Shown here: one piece after another, positions 23,375 through 32,107 of the stretch
Position numbering within the stretch: position 1 is the stretch's first letter
Layout: each line of letters begins with the position of its first letter
Assembly: GCA_958413895.1 (NCBI GenBank)
Contig: CATYVQ010000019.1
Span: forward strand, 1-34,410
Origin: an uncultured Collinsella sp.
GTDB taxonomy: Bacteria; Actinomycetota; Coriobacteriia; Coriobacteriales; Coriobacteriaceae
Direction: 5' to 3'
DNA length: 34,410 bases
Made by a program: the position numbers and the translations under genes
Notes under the pieces: generated by a model
What the model was told of the DNA's origin: nothing
The model's input: only the letters and a program-made list of their open reading frames with translations
The model's database searches: none

Positions 23375-25192
23375 ATGCAGCCCAAGCATTCCGCGATTGT
23401 CGCGGGCCTGACGCTGGCGCTTTCGTTTGGCGCCGTTTCCGCGCCGGCACCCGCCGCTGCCGAGGAGCCCACGCCGGGCGTTGCCTCGGATGCCACCGAT
23501 ATCGATAAGGGCCTTTACACCCAACAGTCCTTCTCGGGCGTGCTGAGGTCGGTCCAGGGCGTTTCGTTTGTCAACGTGACTCCCGAGATGAAGTACTTTA
23601 CCAAGTACGAGAGCCATGGCAACTATAACCAGGGCTTTTCGTATGGTGACGGCTACAACGCGCTGGGCTATTACCAGTTCGACCGTCGTTGGTCGCTCAT
23701 CCCGTTTATGAAGCAGGCCTACAACTACAACCCCGAAAAATACTGCATGCTCAAGGATGCGATTGATCGCGGCAGCGAGATTTCCAACACGAGCAATGCC
23801 ATGTACGAGAACGGTCAGCTCACCGAGTTGGGCCATATCGCTCAGGATGCCTTTCAAGGTGCGTACAACACCGATCCTGTTGAGTTCTCAGCACTTCAAG
23901 ATGCCTATGCGTACAACTCGTACTATGCGGTGACCGAGGCGTGGCTCAAGAGCGGCCTGGGCATTGATATTTCGGGCCGCGCCGATTGCGTCAAGGGCAT
24001 GGTGTGGAGCATCACCAACATGTGCGGTACCGGTGGCTGCAGAGACTTCTTCCGCTGGGCGAATCTTTCCAACGATATGTCCGACCGCGAGTTTGTGACG
24101 GCGCTCTCCAACAGCGTGGTCAATAACGTGGCGACCAAGTATTCGAGCCAGCCCCAGTATCATGAGGGCTGGAAGAACCGCTACCGCAACGAGCTAAAGG
24201 ACTGCTTGGTTTATATCGCTGAGGACGAGGCAGCCGCTGCGACGCCCGTGCAGCCCGAGCCTACGCCGGCGCCCTCGCCGACACCTGATTCGAACGACGA
24301 CTCGAGTGACGATGCCAACGATGACAGGATGGATGCGCCCTCGACCGATGCTGACGGTAATGGCTCTGCTGGTGACACTACCAACGACGGCTCTACCTCG
24401 AACGGCTCCGATTCGAACGGCTCTGCTGCGGGCGATTCGTCTTCAAGCTCTGCCGGCAATACGGACAGCGACGCTTCTGGTTCGACCGACGCTGGCACCT
24501 CTAACTCATCCACCGGCTCGAGCGATTCGTCCGTTGACACCGGCTCTAACAACGGCTCCGGCTCTGACGCAGCCCCTGATTCCGATGCTTCCAAGGACGA
24601 CTCGAATAAGGCGCCGGACGCTCCCGTTGCTTCACCGGACAAGAAGCCTTCTTTCTCCGTGCAGCTTGGCTCTACGCTGGGCTCTTCGCTGATGGCTGGC
24701 GTCAATAACGGCTCGACCCAGAACAAGGACAATTCTGATCAGGTTTCCACGGAAAAGACCGAAGCCGCAAAGGGCGACTCCAAGGTCAAGGCTTCCGAGA
24801 TGAACGAATCTGATAAGGGTTCTAGCTCTGAGGAGAAGGACGACAAATCCGCTCAGAAGAAGGACGAGGACAAGAAGCCTGAATCTGAGGAGAAGGACGA
24901 GAGCAAGGGCAAGACCGAGGACGGAAAGCAGCAGGCCGAGGACAGCGGTAAGGGCAATGCCGATGACCAGGTCCAGGAGCAAAATGACTCCAAGACGGTG
25001 ACCGCTACAACCACCACGACCACGACGACCAAGTCATCTGGCGGTAACATGCCCAAGACGGGCGACCTTATCGTTATGGCGAGCCTTGCCAGTGCAAGCT
25101 TGGCCACACTGGGCGCTACGTCTATCATAAGTGGTAAGCATAAGCTCGATCAGCAGAAGAAAGCTTCTGGGGAGGACAGCTCGGAGGAGTAG
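23375..25192 (+). CDS. Secreted, sortase-type surface protein with lysozyme-like N-terminal domain
   Basis: 605-aa exported protein. A signal peptide covers about residues 1-29 (cleavage after APAAA). Residues 70-290 form a folded domain with KYESHGNYNQGFSYGDGYNALGYYQFD around 77-103, split here by region, resembling phage-tail or lysozyme-like muramidase domains in which a Glu after a helix (E79 here) is catalytic; the activity is inferred. About 290-550 is low-complexity, Ser/Asp/Gly/Asn-rich then Lys/Glu-rich, suited to spanning the wall. A Thr run precedes MPKTG at 559-563, a hydrophobic helix and a KHK basic patch: a sortase signal with Met in place of Leu, with an unusual 15-residue charged tail. 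The start has GGGAGGA upstream. No sortase gene is in the window. Confidence 0.82.
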   Translation: MQPKHSAIVAGLTLALSFGAVSAPAPAAAEEPTPGVASDATDIDKGLYTQQSFSGVLRSVQGVSFVNVTPEMKYFTKYESHGNYNQGFSYGDGYNALGYYQFDRRWSLIPFMKQAYNYNPEKYCMLKDAIDRGSEISNTSNAMYENGQLTELGHIAQDAFQGAYNTDPVEFSALQDAYAYNSYYAVTEAWLKSGLGIDISGRADCVKGMVWSITNMCGTGGCRDFFRWANLSNDMSDREFVTALSNSVVNNVATKYSSQPQYHEGWKNRYRNELKDCLVYIAEDEAAAATPVQPEPTPAPSPTPDSNDDSSDDANDDRMDAPSTDADGNGSAGDTTNDGSTSNGSDSNGSAAGDSSSSSAGNTDSDASGSTDAGTSNSSTGSSDSSVDTGSNNGSGSDAAPDSDASKDDSNKAPDAPVASPDKKPSFSVQLGSTLGSSLMAGVNNGSTQNKDNSDQVSTEKTEAAKGDSKVKASEMNESDKGSSSEEKDDKSAQKKDEDKKPESEEKDESKGKTEDGKQQAEDSGKGNADDQVQEQNDSKTVTATTTTTTTTKSSGGNMPKTGDLIVMASLASASLATLGATSIISGKHKLDQQKKASGEDSSEE

Positions 25193-25224
25193 CCTCTCGG
25201 TTGCTAGATAGCTAAAGAGTTGGG

Positions 25225-25259
25225 ACGGGGTCCGGTGCGAATGCATCGGGCCCCGTTTT
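25225..25259 (+). terminator. Terminator of the surface-protein gene
   Basis: 14-bp stem (25225-25238 with 25243-25256, two G-U pairs), GAAT loop, then TTTT. It lies 32 nt after the stop. Confidence 0.92.
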
Positions 25260-25354
25260 GTTGTGCAACGATTAGTTGTGCCCCCTCACACGTCTTGTTG
25301 CTACCGTTGCCCGATGCCTTTGCACGGATCCAGCGTTGCACTTGAACTGCTCGC

Positions 25355-25360
25355 TACAAT
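25355..25360 (+). promoter_or_regulatory. Candidate -10 box for the AAA-ATPase-like gene
   Basis: TACAAT with no good -35 at 16-18 nt. It lies 34 nt before the GTG start codon. Confidence 0.35.
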
Positions 25361-25393
25361 GGGCTTCGTGCTGCGTTTTAGGGAGAAGTTACG

Positions 25394-27190
25394 GTGTCTG
25401 AACAGGAGTATTGCAACAGTGCCGATACTTTTGGCGTACGGCTTGTCAACCATGTCGATGATGCGGTTTTGCCGGTCGGTGTGCATGATTTTGCCGATGC
25501 CATTGGTCGTTGCATACTGGTCGACAAGACCATGTTTATTGCCGATGTGCTGGATTGCGACGCGTCCGTTATGGTGTGCTGCCGACCCGAGGGTTTTGGC
25601 AAGAGCATGAACTTGTCGATGCTCAAGGCTTTTCTGGAGCGTCCCGGCGGCGGTCGCACCGGTCGGATCTCGTTTGCCGATGCTCAGATTTGGGATGCGG
25701 ACGGCGGGCGCTATCGGGACGAGTACGCTTGCTATCCGGTGATATCGCTGGACTTTTCTGGCGCTGCGAGGCGTGGCCCCGCTGTTGCCGGCGTCGTGCG
25801 CGATGCCCTTTCGGGCGAGTGCGCTCGCTTGTTGGCTCTCTTGGAGGCTCCGGATTTAGCTCGAGATAAGGTGCGTCACATCGAACGTGTCGCGCGTGGC
25901 GTGGCGAGCGCGGACGAGGTTGACTCGGTGCTCGGTGTGCTCATAGAGCTGCTGGAGATTGCCTGCGATGAGCAGGTTGTATTGCTCGTTGATGGGTACG
26001 ATGCGGCGTGGTCTCGCCGTGCGAGCGCGAGGGACGCTTCCGACGCCGATCCGGCAGAACTTCTTGACCGTGTGCTGTTTGACGCCATTGCCACTGCGCG
26101 CGATTTGTTGCGGCTGACGTGTCTGATGGGGGAGTGTCCCGGTCCTGCCGAAGCGGCGCTTTCTTCGCGCGGCTGCTCGTATTGTCTGACGACGCCGCTG
26201 TCGGCGTGGTGTGACCGATGTTTCGGTTTTTCGGATGCCGAGATCGAGGCTCTTTTGAATCATGCTGGGCGCGAGGAATACCTGGATGATGCGCGTGAAT
26301 GGCTCGAGGGGTATCGGTTTGGCAGGGCCTATTGCTCGAGTCCAGAGCGTGTGATCGGTTTTCTGGACCGAGGCTGCACGGCGCCTGTGCGTGCCGATCT
26401 GTATGGATATGCCGATTGCCTGAGTAGGGTAGTTGCCGGGTGGAATCTCGACCGCCTTTCGGTCTTGTTTGATTTGCTCGAGGCCCATGGGTGCGCTGAG
26501 GTCCCGCTTTGTTTGGGCACTGCAGAGCCAGATGTCTCGCCTGACGATGGCATGTGGACAGCGCTGTATCTGTCCGGTTTTCTCACGACGGATATGACTG
26601 AGGAGCCAGAGCATGGCGATCGCCTCCGTGCTTTGCGATTGCCCAATAACGAGCTTCGTCAGGCCTTGCGTCTAGTGATTATTGAGTGGTTTGAGTGCGC
26701 CGCAGAAGACATTCGAGACGTCGATGCGTTTCGCGACGGGCTGTGCCATGGGAACGAGGATACCGTGAGGCGGGCGCTAAGCCGCATCTTGGGAGATGCG
26801 GGAATCGGTGCGACCGACCCAGATACACCGCTGCCATATCACCTACTCTTGCAAGGACTCTGCTTTGGATTGCCGGGCTATGCCAATCCTGCTTCGAGGC
26901 GAAAGTGTGGCGCGGATCGCTGGGACATCCAGGTTTTTCCTACGGGCGCCGTGTTCGACATAGCCGATACGATCGGTATGCTCGATGAACGTCCGCTGAT
27001 AACGATCAACATGATGTATGACCCCGGTGTGGATGCGCTGGGCCTGGAATTGCTGGCCGTGCAGTCGCTACTCGACATAGAGCGCGACGGCATCGACGAA
27101 ATCCGTGTACCACGCCCCGGCGTGGGTCGCATGCGCTGGGGGTTCGGTTTTGATGGGCAGCATGTGGCTACGGTGTGCCAGCGGCTTTAA
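25394..27190 (+). CDS. AAA-ATPase-like / PD-(D/E)XK nuclease family protein with degenerate nuclease site
   Basis: 598-aa protein of the family that pairs an AAA-ATPase-like domain with a C-terminal PD-(D/E)XK domain (Pfam AAA-ATPase_like plus PDDEXK_9 architecture), common and multicopy in gut bacteria and of unknown function. The N-terminus has the family VDKT (43-46) and a P-loop RPEGFGKS (64-71) where RPRRFGKT is usual. VVLLVDGYDAAW resembles the Walker B/DEYD region but lacks the usual acidic run. In the nuclease half, D511 in RWDI is kept, but the expected E-x-K strand reads LITINMM (535-541), so the nuclease looks dead. The final GFGFDGQHVATV matches the family end. Start GTG with GGGAGAAG upstream. 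Convergent with the next gene, 24 nt apart. Confidence 0.82.
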   Translation: MSEQEYCNSADTFGVRLVNHVDDAVLPVGVHDFADAIGRCILVDKTMFIADVLDCDASVMVCCRPEGFGKSMNLSMLKAFLERPGGGRTGRISFADAQIWDADGGRYRDEYACYPVISLDFSGAARRGPAVAGVVRDALSGECARLLALLEAPDLARDKVRHIERVARGVASADEVDSVLGVLIELLEIACDEQVVLLVDGYDAAWSRRASARDASDADPAELLDRVLFDAIATARDLLRLTCLMGECPGPAEAALSSRGCSYCLTTPLSAWCDRCFGFSDAEIEALLNHAGREEYLDDAREWLEGYRFGRAYCSSPERVIGFLDRGCTAPVRADLYGYADCLSRVVAGWNLDRLSVLFDLLEAHGCAEVPLCLGTAEPDVSPDDGMWTALYLSGFLTTDMTEEPEHGDRLRALRLPNNELRQALRLVIIEWFECAAEDIRDVDAFRDGLCHGNEDTVRRALSRILGDAGIGATDPDTPLPYHLLLQGLCFGLPGYANPASRRKCGADRWDIQVFPTGAVFDIADTIGMLDERPLITINMMYDPGVDALGLELLAVQSLLDIERDGIDEIRVPRPGVGRMRWGFGFDGQHVATVCQRL

Positions 27191-27214
27191 GCGCCGAGGT
27201 GTTTCCGGCTTCCG

Positions 27215-28234
27215 TTACTCGGTGTCCTTCATGGGCGGCATGGGCTTCCAGTTGGGATCCTTGATGATCTTGCGGGCGTCTTTCATGCCTCGGCGCAGCG
27301 CCGGAATGCCGGTCTTAAAGCACTTGTCGACCGCAGCCAGGCGAATGAATTCCTTGCAGAAGGTCGCGGCGTTGCCCAGACGGAACAGCATGGGGTGGTA
27401 GTCGCCATAGATCTGCATGTAGCGTGCCAGATAACCGCGGTTGCGCATGATGTAGTAGCGGTTGGTGTCGCTCGTGGAGTTGAGCTGGCGTTTGCCGGCG
27501 ATGTCCCAGTTAGAGACGGCGCGGGCGCGCTTGAGCACCACGTCGGTAACAACGGCGGCGGGGAAGTGCTGGCTGGCCACGTAGCCATAGCAGGCATCGT
27601 CGCCGTAGATGAAGAATCGCGCATCGGGCAGGCCGATCTTGTCGACCACGCGGCGCGAGAACATGCCGCCCTCAAAGCACAGCTGGTTCATGGCGCGATA
27701 ACCCTCTGGACCCAAGTCCCACTTGGCGACTGGGTTGGGAATGCCGAGCGAAAGGATGAGTTGGTATTGCCAAAAGAAGGCGCCGCCGTCAAAGTCCAGG
27801 CGCGAACCCTGGATGACATCGTAGCGGTCGGTCCACTTGGCAAGACGCTCGATGCCTTCGGGGATGACGAGCACGTCGTCGTCCATCACCCAGAACCATT
27901 GAGCGTCCAGGTCGTAGGCGCATTTAGTGCCGGCGGAGAAGCCGCCCGCACCGCCGCCGTTTTCGAGCTGCGGGGCGTAGATGACACGGTCGGTGCCGCC
28001 CTGCGCGTCAGGCTGCTCGGTGTCGATGCCCCACAGGTTGGCCAGGCGCTCGTTGAATGCGGTGCACATGGCCTCGGTCTCGCGCGAATTCTCGTTATCG
28101 ACAATCACGATGCGCCAGGGCGCGGCCGTGAGCTCGGTCATAGAGTCGAACAAGTTGGCCAGGAGTTCCTGGCGCTTGTACGTAACGACGACGATGGCGA
28201 GCTTATCGATGGGGGTGGGAAGGGTTGAAGTCAT
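27215..28234 (-). CDS. Family 2 glycosyltransferase (galactofuranosyl/rhamnosyl-transferase type)
   Basis: 339-aa GT-A glycosyltransferase. LAIVVVTYKRQELL (12-25) begins the nucleotide-sugar domain, VIVDNENS follows, QLENGGGAGGFSAG (89-102) is the Gly-rich segment typical of the GlfT-like branch, and WFWVMDDDVLV carries the metal-binding DDD at 118-120. FFIYGDDACYGYV is the second conserved acidic segment. This set is typical of enzymes that add galactofuranose or rhamnose to cell-wall glycans; the donor cannot be fixed from sequence. The start is the ATG at 28234 with AAAGGA 11 nt upstream; an in-frame start at 28297 lies beyond the 16-bp palindrome and is less likely. It probably belongs to the surface-glycan gene group that continues to 32.1 kb. 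Confidence 0.9.
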   Translation of the reverse strand: MTSTLPTPIDKLAIVVVTYKRQELLANLFDSMTELTAAPWRIVIVDNENSRETEAMCTAFNERLANLWGIDTEQPDAQGGTDRVIYAPQLENGGGAGGFSAGTKCAYDLDAQWFWVMDDDVLVIPEGIERLAKWTDRYDVIQGSRLDFDGGAFFWQYQLILSLGIPNPVAKWDLGPEGYRAMNQLCFEGGMFSRRVVDKIGLPDARFFIYGDDACYGYVASQHFPAAVVTDVVLKRARAVSNWDIAGKRQLNSTSDTNRYYIMRNRGYLARYMQIYGDYHPMLFRLGNAATFCKEFIRLAAVDKCFKTGIPALRRGMKDARKIIKDPNWKPMPPMKDTE

Positions 28235-28288
28235 GAACGAGAATATCCTTTCGCGTGGGCAGCGTATCGGCCCTGCGGAATAAACAAT

Positions 28289-28304
28289 GTGTCCCATGGG
28301 ACAC
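28289..28304. promoter_or_regulatory. Perfect 16-bp palindrome, candidate operator
   Basis: GTGTCCCATGGGACAC, a perfect palindrome in the divergent region between the glycosyltransferase and the membrane-protein gene. A minus-strand TACAAT box (plus-strand ATTGTA, 28309-28314) lies just outside it, placing the palindrome at about the start site of the glycosyltransferase transcript. It contains the same heptamers, TGTCCCA and TGGGACA, as the suf-region palindromes, in reversed order. Confidence 0.6.
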
Positions 28305-28471
28305 GACTATTGTAAGCGTAGGCGGGCGCCCGCGGGTAATGTTCCGCTAATCACCAAGAACGTTTGCTACAAGCCTGGTTGACGTGTGGGCGTAGCGAGA
28401 TTGCATGCGCGCATTGTGGTATTACATAGGTGCCGATTCCTGTGGACGCAATCTTTCTGTTTGGATGACCC

Positions 28472-29812
28472 GTGAATAAAACTCGTTTTACCTCCTTTGC
28501 CGATAGCCTCCCCATCAAGGCCATGTTGCTGTTTTTGGTTCTTCAGGTCGCATTTGTCTTGAGCAATACGGTGGCAAATTGTCTTCCGCGGTCCGTTATC
28601 GAGTCGCATGCGCAGGGTTCGGAGTCCTCGGTCCTGTTGTCTGACATGTATGTCTACGACCACCGTGTTGCAGCTGGTCCTGTCTGCTTTGATAACAATC
28701 GCTTTATCATTGAAGTCACACAGCAAAAGGACCAAGGTTCTCCGTTTAAGACGATGACCGTTGCCGAGATTGATGACGTTACGAAAGCCGGCGGGATTAC
28801 GCATCAGCAGTACTACCGGTATTGGCATGGATGGCAGCTACTTACGAATGTCTGCCTGTATATTGGCGGTATCGACGTTGTCGTGGCGCCCGCGGCTGCT
28901 CTGGCGATTGCCGGCTCCGCTTGCGCTTACGTTGCCTTGCACAAGCGGTTTTCAATGTCAGTGACGTTGGGTTTCCTTGCAATCCTGTTGTTCTCGACCA
29001 ATCTATTTTTCAATGTTATCGGCGATCTGCTGCTGTGCATCTCGTTCTTTGTGGCGCTCATCATGATGTCTTGCATGAGTCTTCGTTTGGACTCGGCCCC
29101 GAACGCACGGGTTTTCACAAGCCGACTTATCCTTTGGTCGATAGCGACGGGAGCCATGTTTTCGTTTCTTGACTTTTTAACGATTCCTGCCGCGGTTGTC
29201 GCCCTGCATTGCTTTTTTGCTTTCACTGCGCTCCCCGAGGGTGAGCGCCCCAGGCGCTGTGTCGTCACGATGCTGCAGGCACTCTTTGGGTTTGGGCTTT
29301 CGTTTGTGTTTACATGGGCGATGAAATGGGTTGTTGCGGCATTTGTGCTGGGCTGGGACGAGGTCTTTTCGAACGTTCTGGGCGAGATGGGTCTTTGGTC
29401 TGCGCATGGGACTTCGTCACTGTTGCCCCAAGCTGACTGGCCTCAGATTTTGAAGGAGTTTTATTGCATGAGCCCGCAGTTGTTCGCCATTTGCTCAACT
29501 GCTGGTTATGCGCTGATCTCAAACGTCGTTTGCCTTGTTTCATTTGCTGCCGTATTGGCGATTTGGATTGCCGTTCTCGTTTGCTCGATACGGGGCGGAG
29601 CGCAAGGCGGTCGTCGTCGAAAGGTGTTGATCCAGTCGCTGCTCATGGCGCTGCCTCTGGTTGTTGTTCTTGGTTATTTCGTTGTTATGCATGACCATGC
29701 AATCGTTCATATTCCGGTATTTGGCTGCAAGAACTGGGCGATTGTCTTTGCGACTCTATTTGCTTCGGGTGTTAGCGCGCTTCGTGGTCTGCGGAGTCGG
29801 AAGGCTGCTTAG
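28472..29812 (+). CDS. Polytopic membrane protein, possibly GT-C-like
   Basis: 446-aa integral membrane protein. There is one N-terminal membrane helix (about 16-34), then an outside-facing loop of roughly 100 residues ending in QQYYRYWHGWQLLTN, then about nine further hydrophobic helices. The first-loop pattern YxRYWHG after an N-terminal helix occurs in polytopic envelope proteins that resemble GT-C glycosyltransferases, but I see no decisive catalytic motif, so this is weak. The start is GTG at 28472; no strong ribosome-binding site is visible (GATG at -8). Its TAG stop shares bases with the stop codon of the convergent acyltransferase gene. Base composition is less GC-rich than the suf region. 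Confidence 0.75.
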   Translation: MNKTRFTSFADSLPIKAMLLFLVLQVAFVLSNTVANCLPRSVIESHAQGSESSVLLSDMYVYDHRVAAGPVCFDNNRFIIEVTQQKDQGSPFKTMTVAEIDDVTKAGGITHQQYYRYWHGWQLLTNVCLYIGGIDVVVAPAAALAIAGSACAYVALHKRFSMSVTLGFLAILLFSTNLFFNVIGDLLLCISFFVALIMMSCMSLRLDSAPNARVFTSRLILWSIATGAMFSFLDFLTIPAAVVALHCFFAFTALPEGERPRRCVVTMLQALFGFGLSFVFTWAMKWVVAAFVLGWDEVFSNVLGEMGLWSAHGTSSLLPQADWPQILKEFYCMSPQLFAICSTAGYALISNVVCLVSFAAVLAIWIAVLVCSIRGGAQGGRRRKVLIQSLLMALPLVVVLGYFVVMHDHAIVHIPVFGCKNWAIVFATLFASGVSALRGLRSRKAA

Positions 29813-30954
29813 CTGTTCATGCGAGCCTTGATGGCGTCGACCACGGCCCTGCGTACGATATCCACGAGGAGCAGGGCAAGCGCGAGGCAAAGGCTCATGA
29901 GGATTCCGAGCAAAATGGCGGCGGCTGGACGGGGCTCTCCCGTTTGGATGCCTGTCGTCATGGTGTAGATTGCTTTGTCAAAGATGGGTCGCCAGACGTT
30001 GCAGGTAAACGACTGTACGGTGTAGAAAGCGAGCGTTCCTGCGGCGAGAGACATGATTGTCTTGTCTGCAGCTGGGACTTCGTGGCGCGGCTGATGGAAC
30101 GCTGCGGTGGCAACGGATGCGGCGGCCAAGATGAAGGATATGACGGAAGTTGACTTGTAAGAGAACTTCCAGAGCGCGTCGTACTGGCTACTTGCCGATA
30201 GCAGAAGCTCGAGCGCGATGGTGACGGCAACGAGTCCGATGAGTACGATTTTGGATTTTTGAGCGCCGGATGCGTTGCCGAGGCATTCGAGGACAAAGCG
30301 CATTTCTCCAGCCGCAATATACGCGACTAGGTAGGTAACGGCGCTCATGAGCTTTCGCCACAAAACGATACCGGCCGCTTCGTTTGCCGTCGCCGCGATG
30401 TAGCAGTTGATTCCAAATGTTGCGAACACGAGGAGCGCTACGACAATCGGGGCCCTTTTGCTGCCGATCTGCTGACGTATCAGCACAATCACTGGGACGA
30501 GCAATACAGATGCCGCGTAGACCCAGATAAACTCGATGCCCAGCGTAAGCCAGCCAATCTCATGTAGTGAGATTTCGGGCAGGGGATAGACGTACATCGA
30601 GACAAGCAGGCAAGCTGCGCAATAAAAGAGCGTGGGCAAGACAATCTTCTTGAGGCGCTCAAGCGATTTGAGCGTGAGGCCCCGCGCGGATGACCCGTTT
30701 TGGAGGGCGTGTCCCGCCGAGGGAATAAGGAAGTATCCCGAGATCATAAAAAAGACCTCGTTGGCCCAGCAGCCCAGCAGGTTGATAAAGCCGAGCGCGC
30801 CGGAGTAAGGGAAGACAGCGAGCGGCGCATATTCCGGTAGGCCGGTGCAGACGGCTTGGAAGGTCCATTGAAACGTGTGGAATATGGCAATCCCGGCGAC
30901 CGCGACCAAGCGCAGCGCTTCGATGGAGGTATTTCTGCTTGCTTTGCTGCCCAT
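29809..30954 (-). CDS. Acyltransferase family 3 membrane protein
   Basis: 381-aa polytopic membrane protein of the acyltransferase-3 family, which O-acylates surface sugars. The N-terminal ASRNTSIEALRLVAVAGIAIFH carries the family Arg and the conserved His (split here: R at about 13, H at about 26). EVFFMISGYFLIP is the characteristic second helix, followed by LKRLKKI-type basic linker ERLKKIVLPT. About ten membrane helices are visible. The probable substrate is a glycan made by the adjacent glycosyltransferases. The ATG at 30954 is 4 nt after the stop of the upstream glycosyltransferase, so the two are co-transcribed. An in-frame start at 30990 would overlap that gene. Confidence 0.88.
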   Translation of the reverse strand: MGSKASRNTSIEALRLVAVAGIAIFHTFQWTFQAVCTGLPEYAPLAVFPYSGALGFINLLGCWANEVFFMISGYFLIPSAGHALQNGSSARGLTLKSLERLKKIVLPTLFYCAACLLVSMYVYPLPEISLHEIGWLTLGIEFIWVYAASVLLVPVIVLIRQQIGSKRAPIVVALLVFATFGINCYIAATANEAAGIVLWRKLMSAVTYLVAYIAAGEMRFVLECLGNASGAQKSKIVLIGLVAVTIALELLLSASSQYDALWKFSYKSTSVISFILAAASVATAAFHQPRHEVPAADKTIMSLAAGTLAFYTVQSFTCNVWRPIFDKAIYTMTTGIQTGEPRPAAAILLGILMSLCLALALLLVDIVRRAVVDAIKARMNS

Positions 30955-30958
30955 CAGA

Positions 30959-32059
30959 CTATTTTCCAGCGCGTGCGTTGTATGAACCAAAGTGCGATGT
31001 GATCATTTTTAGAGTTTGCTTGGGCCCCTTGTTCCATACGTTATACAGGCCCTCGCCCACGAGGTCCTTGGCGTATGCGCAGTAGCTGATTTTAGGGTCG
31101 GCGATGCCCATATACTCGGCATAGAGTTTTTTGGCCGCGGGGGTAACGCGAGGATTGGCAAATACCAGCTCTTGCGGCATGCGTTCGAACATCTTGTGGA
31201 TTGCCCGCTCGATTTCGGGGTGCCCCTCAATTCCGGTGTGCTCAATCATGATGCCCATATAGGTGAAGCCGCGTGTGATTTGCGGTGTCCAAACGGCGGG
31301 GTCGGCGACGTTGAGTCTCTCAAGAATATCGACCATGTCGTTCCAGCGATTAAACGGCATCAAGGGGTCACGCTTGGCCAGAGCGGCCGCCTTTTCGGGT
31401 GTTTCCTCGCGGTAGCAGTAATACGGCTTGGGCCAGTAAGCGATCGCCTTTGCCTGGCAGAGCGTTTCGACAAGGAATGGATTGTCGGCCCAGCCCGCAC
31501 CGGGGATTTCCTTAAACCAGATATTGTTTTGCATCAGGAAGTCGCGACGATAGATTGCCGACCAAATGGACGGATGATGGGCCAGCAGGTGTGGAGCGTC
31601 GTGAATGGTGAACGGTTGCCGAGGCGGTTTAATGCGACCGCGATATGCGCAATGTAGTTTGACCTCTTGGGGGGTATCGGGGTTGCGAATGATCCAATAC
31701 GGGGTCTCAATAATATCGAGCTTGTTCGGATCGCCAAATTCGCGCTTGGCAAAGGCAAGCACGTCGGAGTACATTCCGGGCTCAATCCAGTCATCGGGCT
31801 CGAGGATGGCAATCCAGTCGCCCTTTGCCTCGCGAATGCCCAGATTGCAGGTTGCTCCGTAACCCTGGTTCGTCTTATCGATCACTCGAACGCGTGAGTC
31901 GCGCGCAACGAAATCTTGCATAATGGCGAGCGAGTTATCGGTAGATCCGTCGTTGATGGCTAGGATTTCCAGTTCGATTTTGTTTTCGTTTAATAGGCTG
32001 CCTATAGCCTGAGAAAGATACGGCTCGGCATTGTAAGTAGGCACGATTACGGTCAGCAT
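30959..32059 (-). CDS. Family 2 glycosyltransferase (surface polysaccharide)
   Basis: 366-aa GT-A glycosyltransferase. The N-terminal VIVPTYNAEPYLSQAIGSLL and NDGSTD (36-41) are classical, NQGYGATCNLGI is the usual following segment, and EPDD (87-90) supplies the metal-binding acidic pair. AGWADNPFLVETL fits the catalytic-base region. The C-terminal ~130 residues are variable and probably decide the acceptor. It is like the EpsJ/WcaA-type enzymes of exopolysaccharide clusters. The start has AGAAAG about 7 nt upstream. It is the first gene of a two-gene unit with the acyltransferase and is divergent from the satD-like gene, with a TATAAT box at 32090-32095. Confidence 0.92.
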   Translation of the reverse strand: MLTVIVPTYNAEPYLSQAIGSLLNENKIELEILAINDGSTDNSLAIMQDFVARDSRVRVIDKTNQGYGATCNLGIREAKGDWIAILEPDDWIEPGMYSDVLAFAKREFGDPNKLDIIETPYWIIRNPDTPQEVKLHCAYRGRIKPPRQPFTIHDAPHLLAHHPSIWSAIYRRDFLMQNNIWFKEIPGAGWADNPFLVETLCQAKAIAYWPKPYYCYREETPEKAAALAKRDPLMPFNRWNDMVDILERLNVADPAVWTPQITRGFTYMGIMIEHTGIEGHPEIERAIHKMFERMPQELVFANPRVTPAAKKLYAEYMGIADPKISYCAYAKDLVGEGLYNVWNKGPKQTLKMITSHFGSYNARAGK

Positions 32060-32089
32060 TCAAACACTTTCTCTAGGCGATTTGGAAGA

Positions 32090-32095
32090 ATTATA
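32090..32095 (-). promoter_or_regulatory. Minus-strand -10 box for glycosyltransferase/acyltransferase unit
   Basis: TATAAT on the minus strand, 31 nt before the glycosyltransferase ATG. The -35 position (32113-32118 at 17-nt spacing) is a poor match and lies inside repeat 1 of the 17-nt array. Confidence 0.5.
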
Positions 32096-32107
32096 GCCTA
32101 TTACAAT

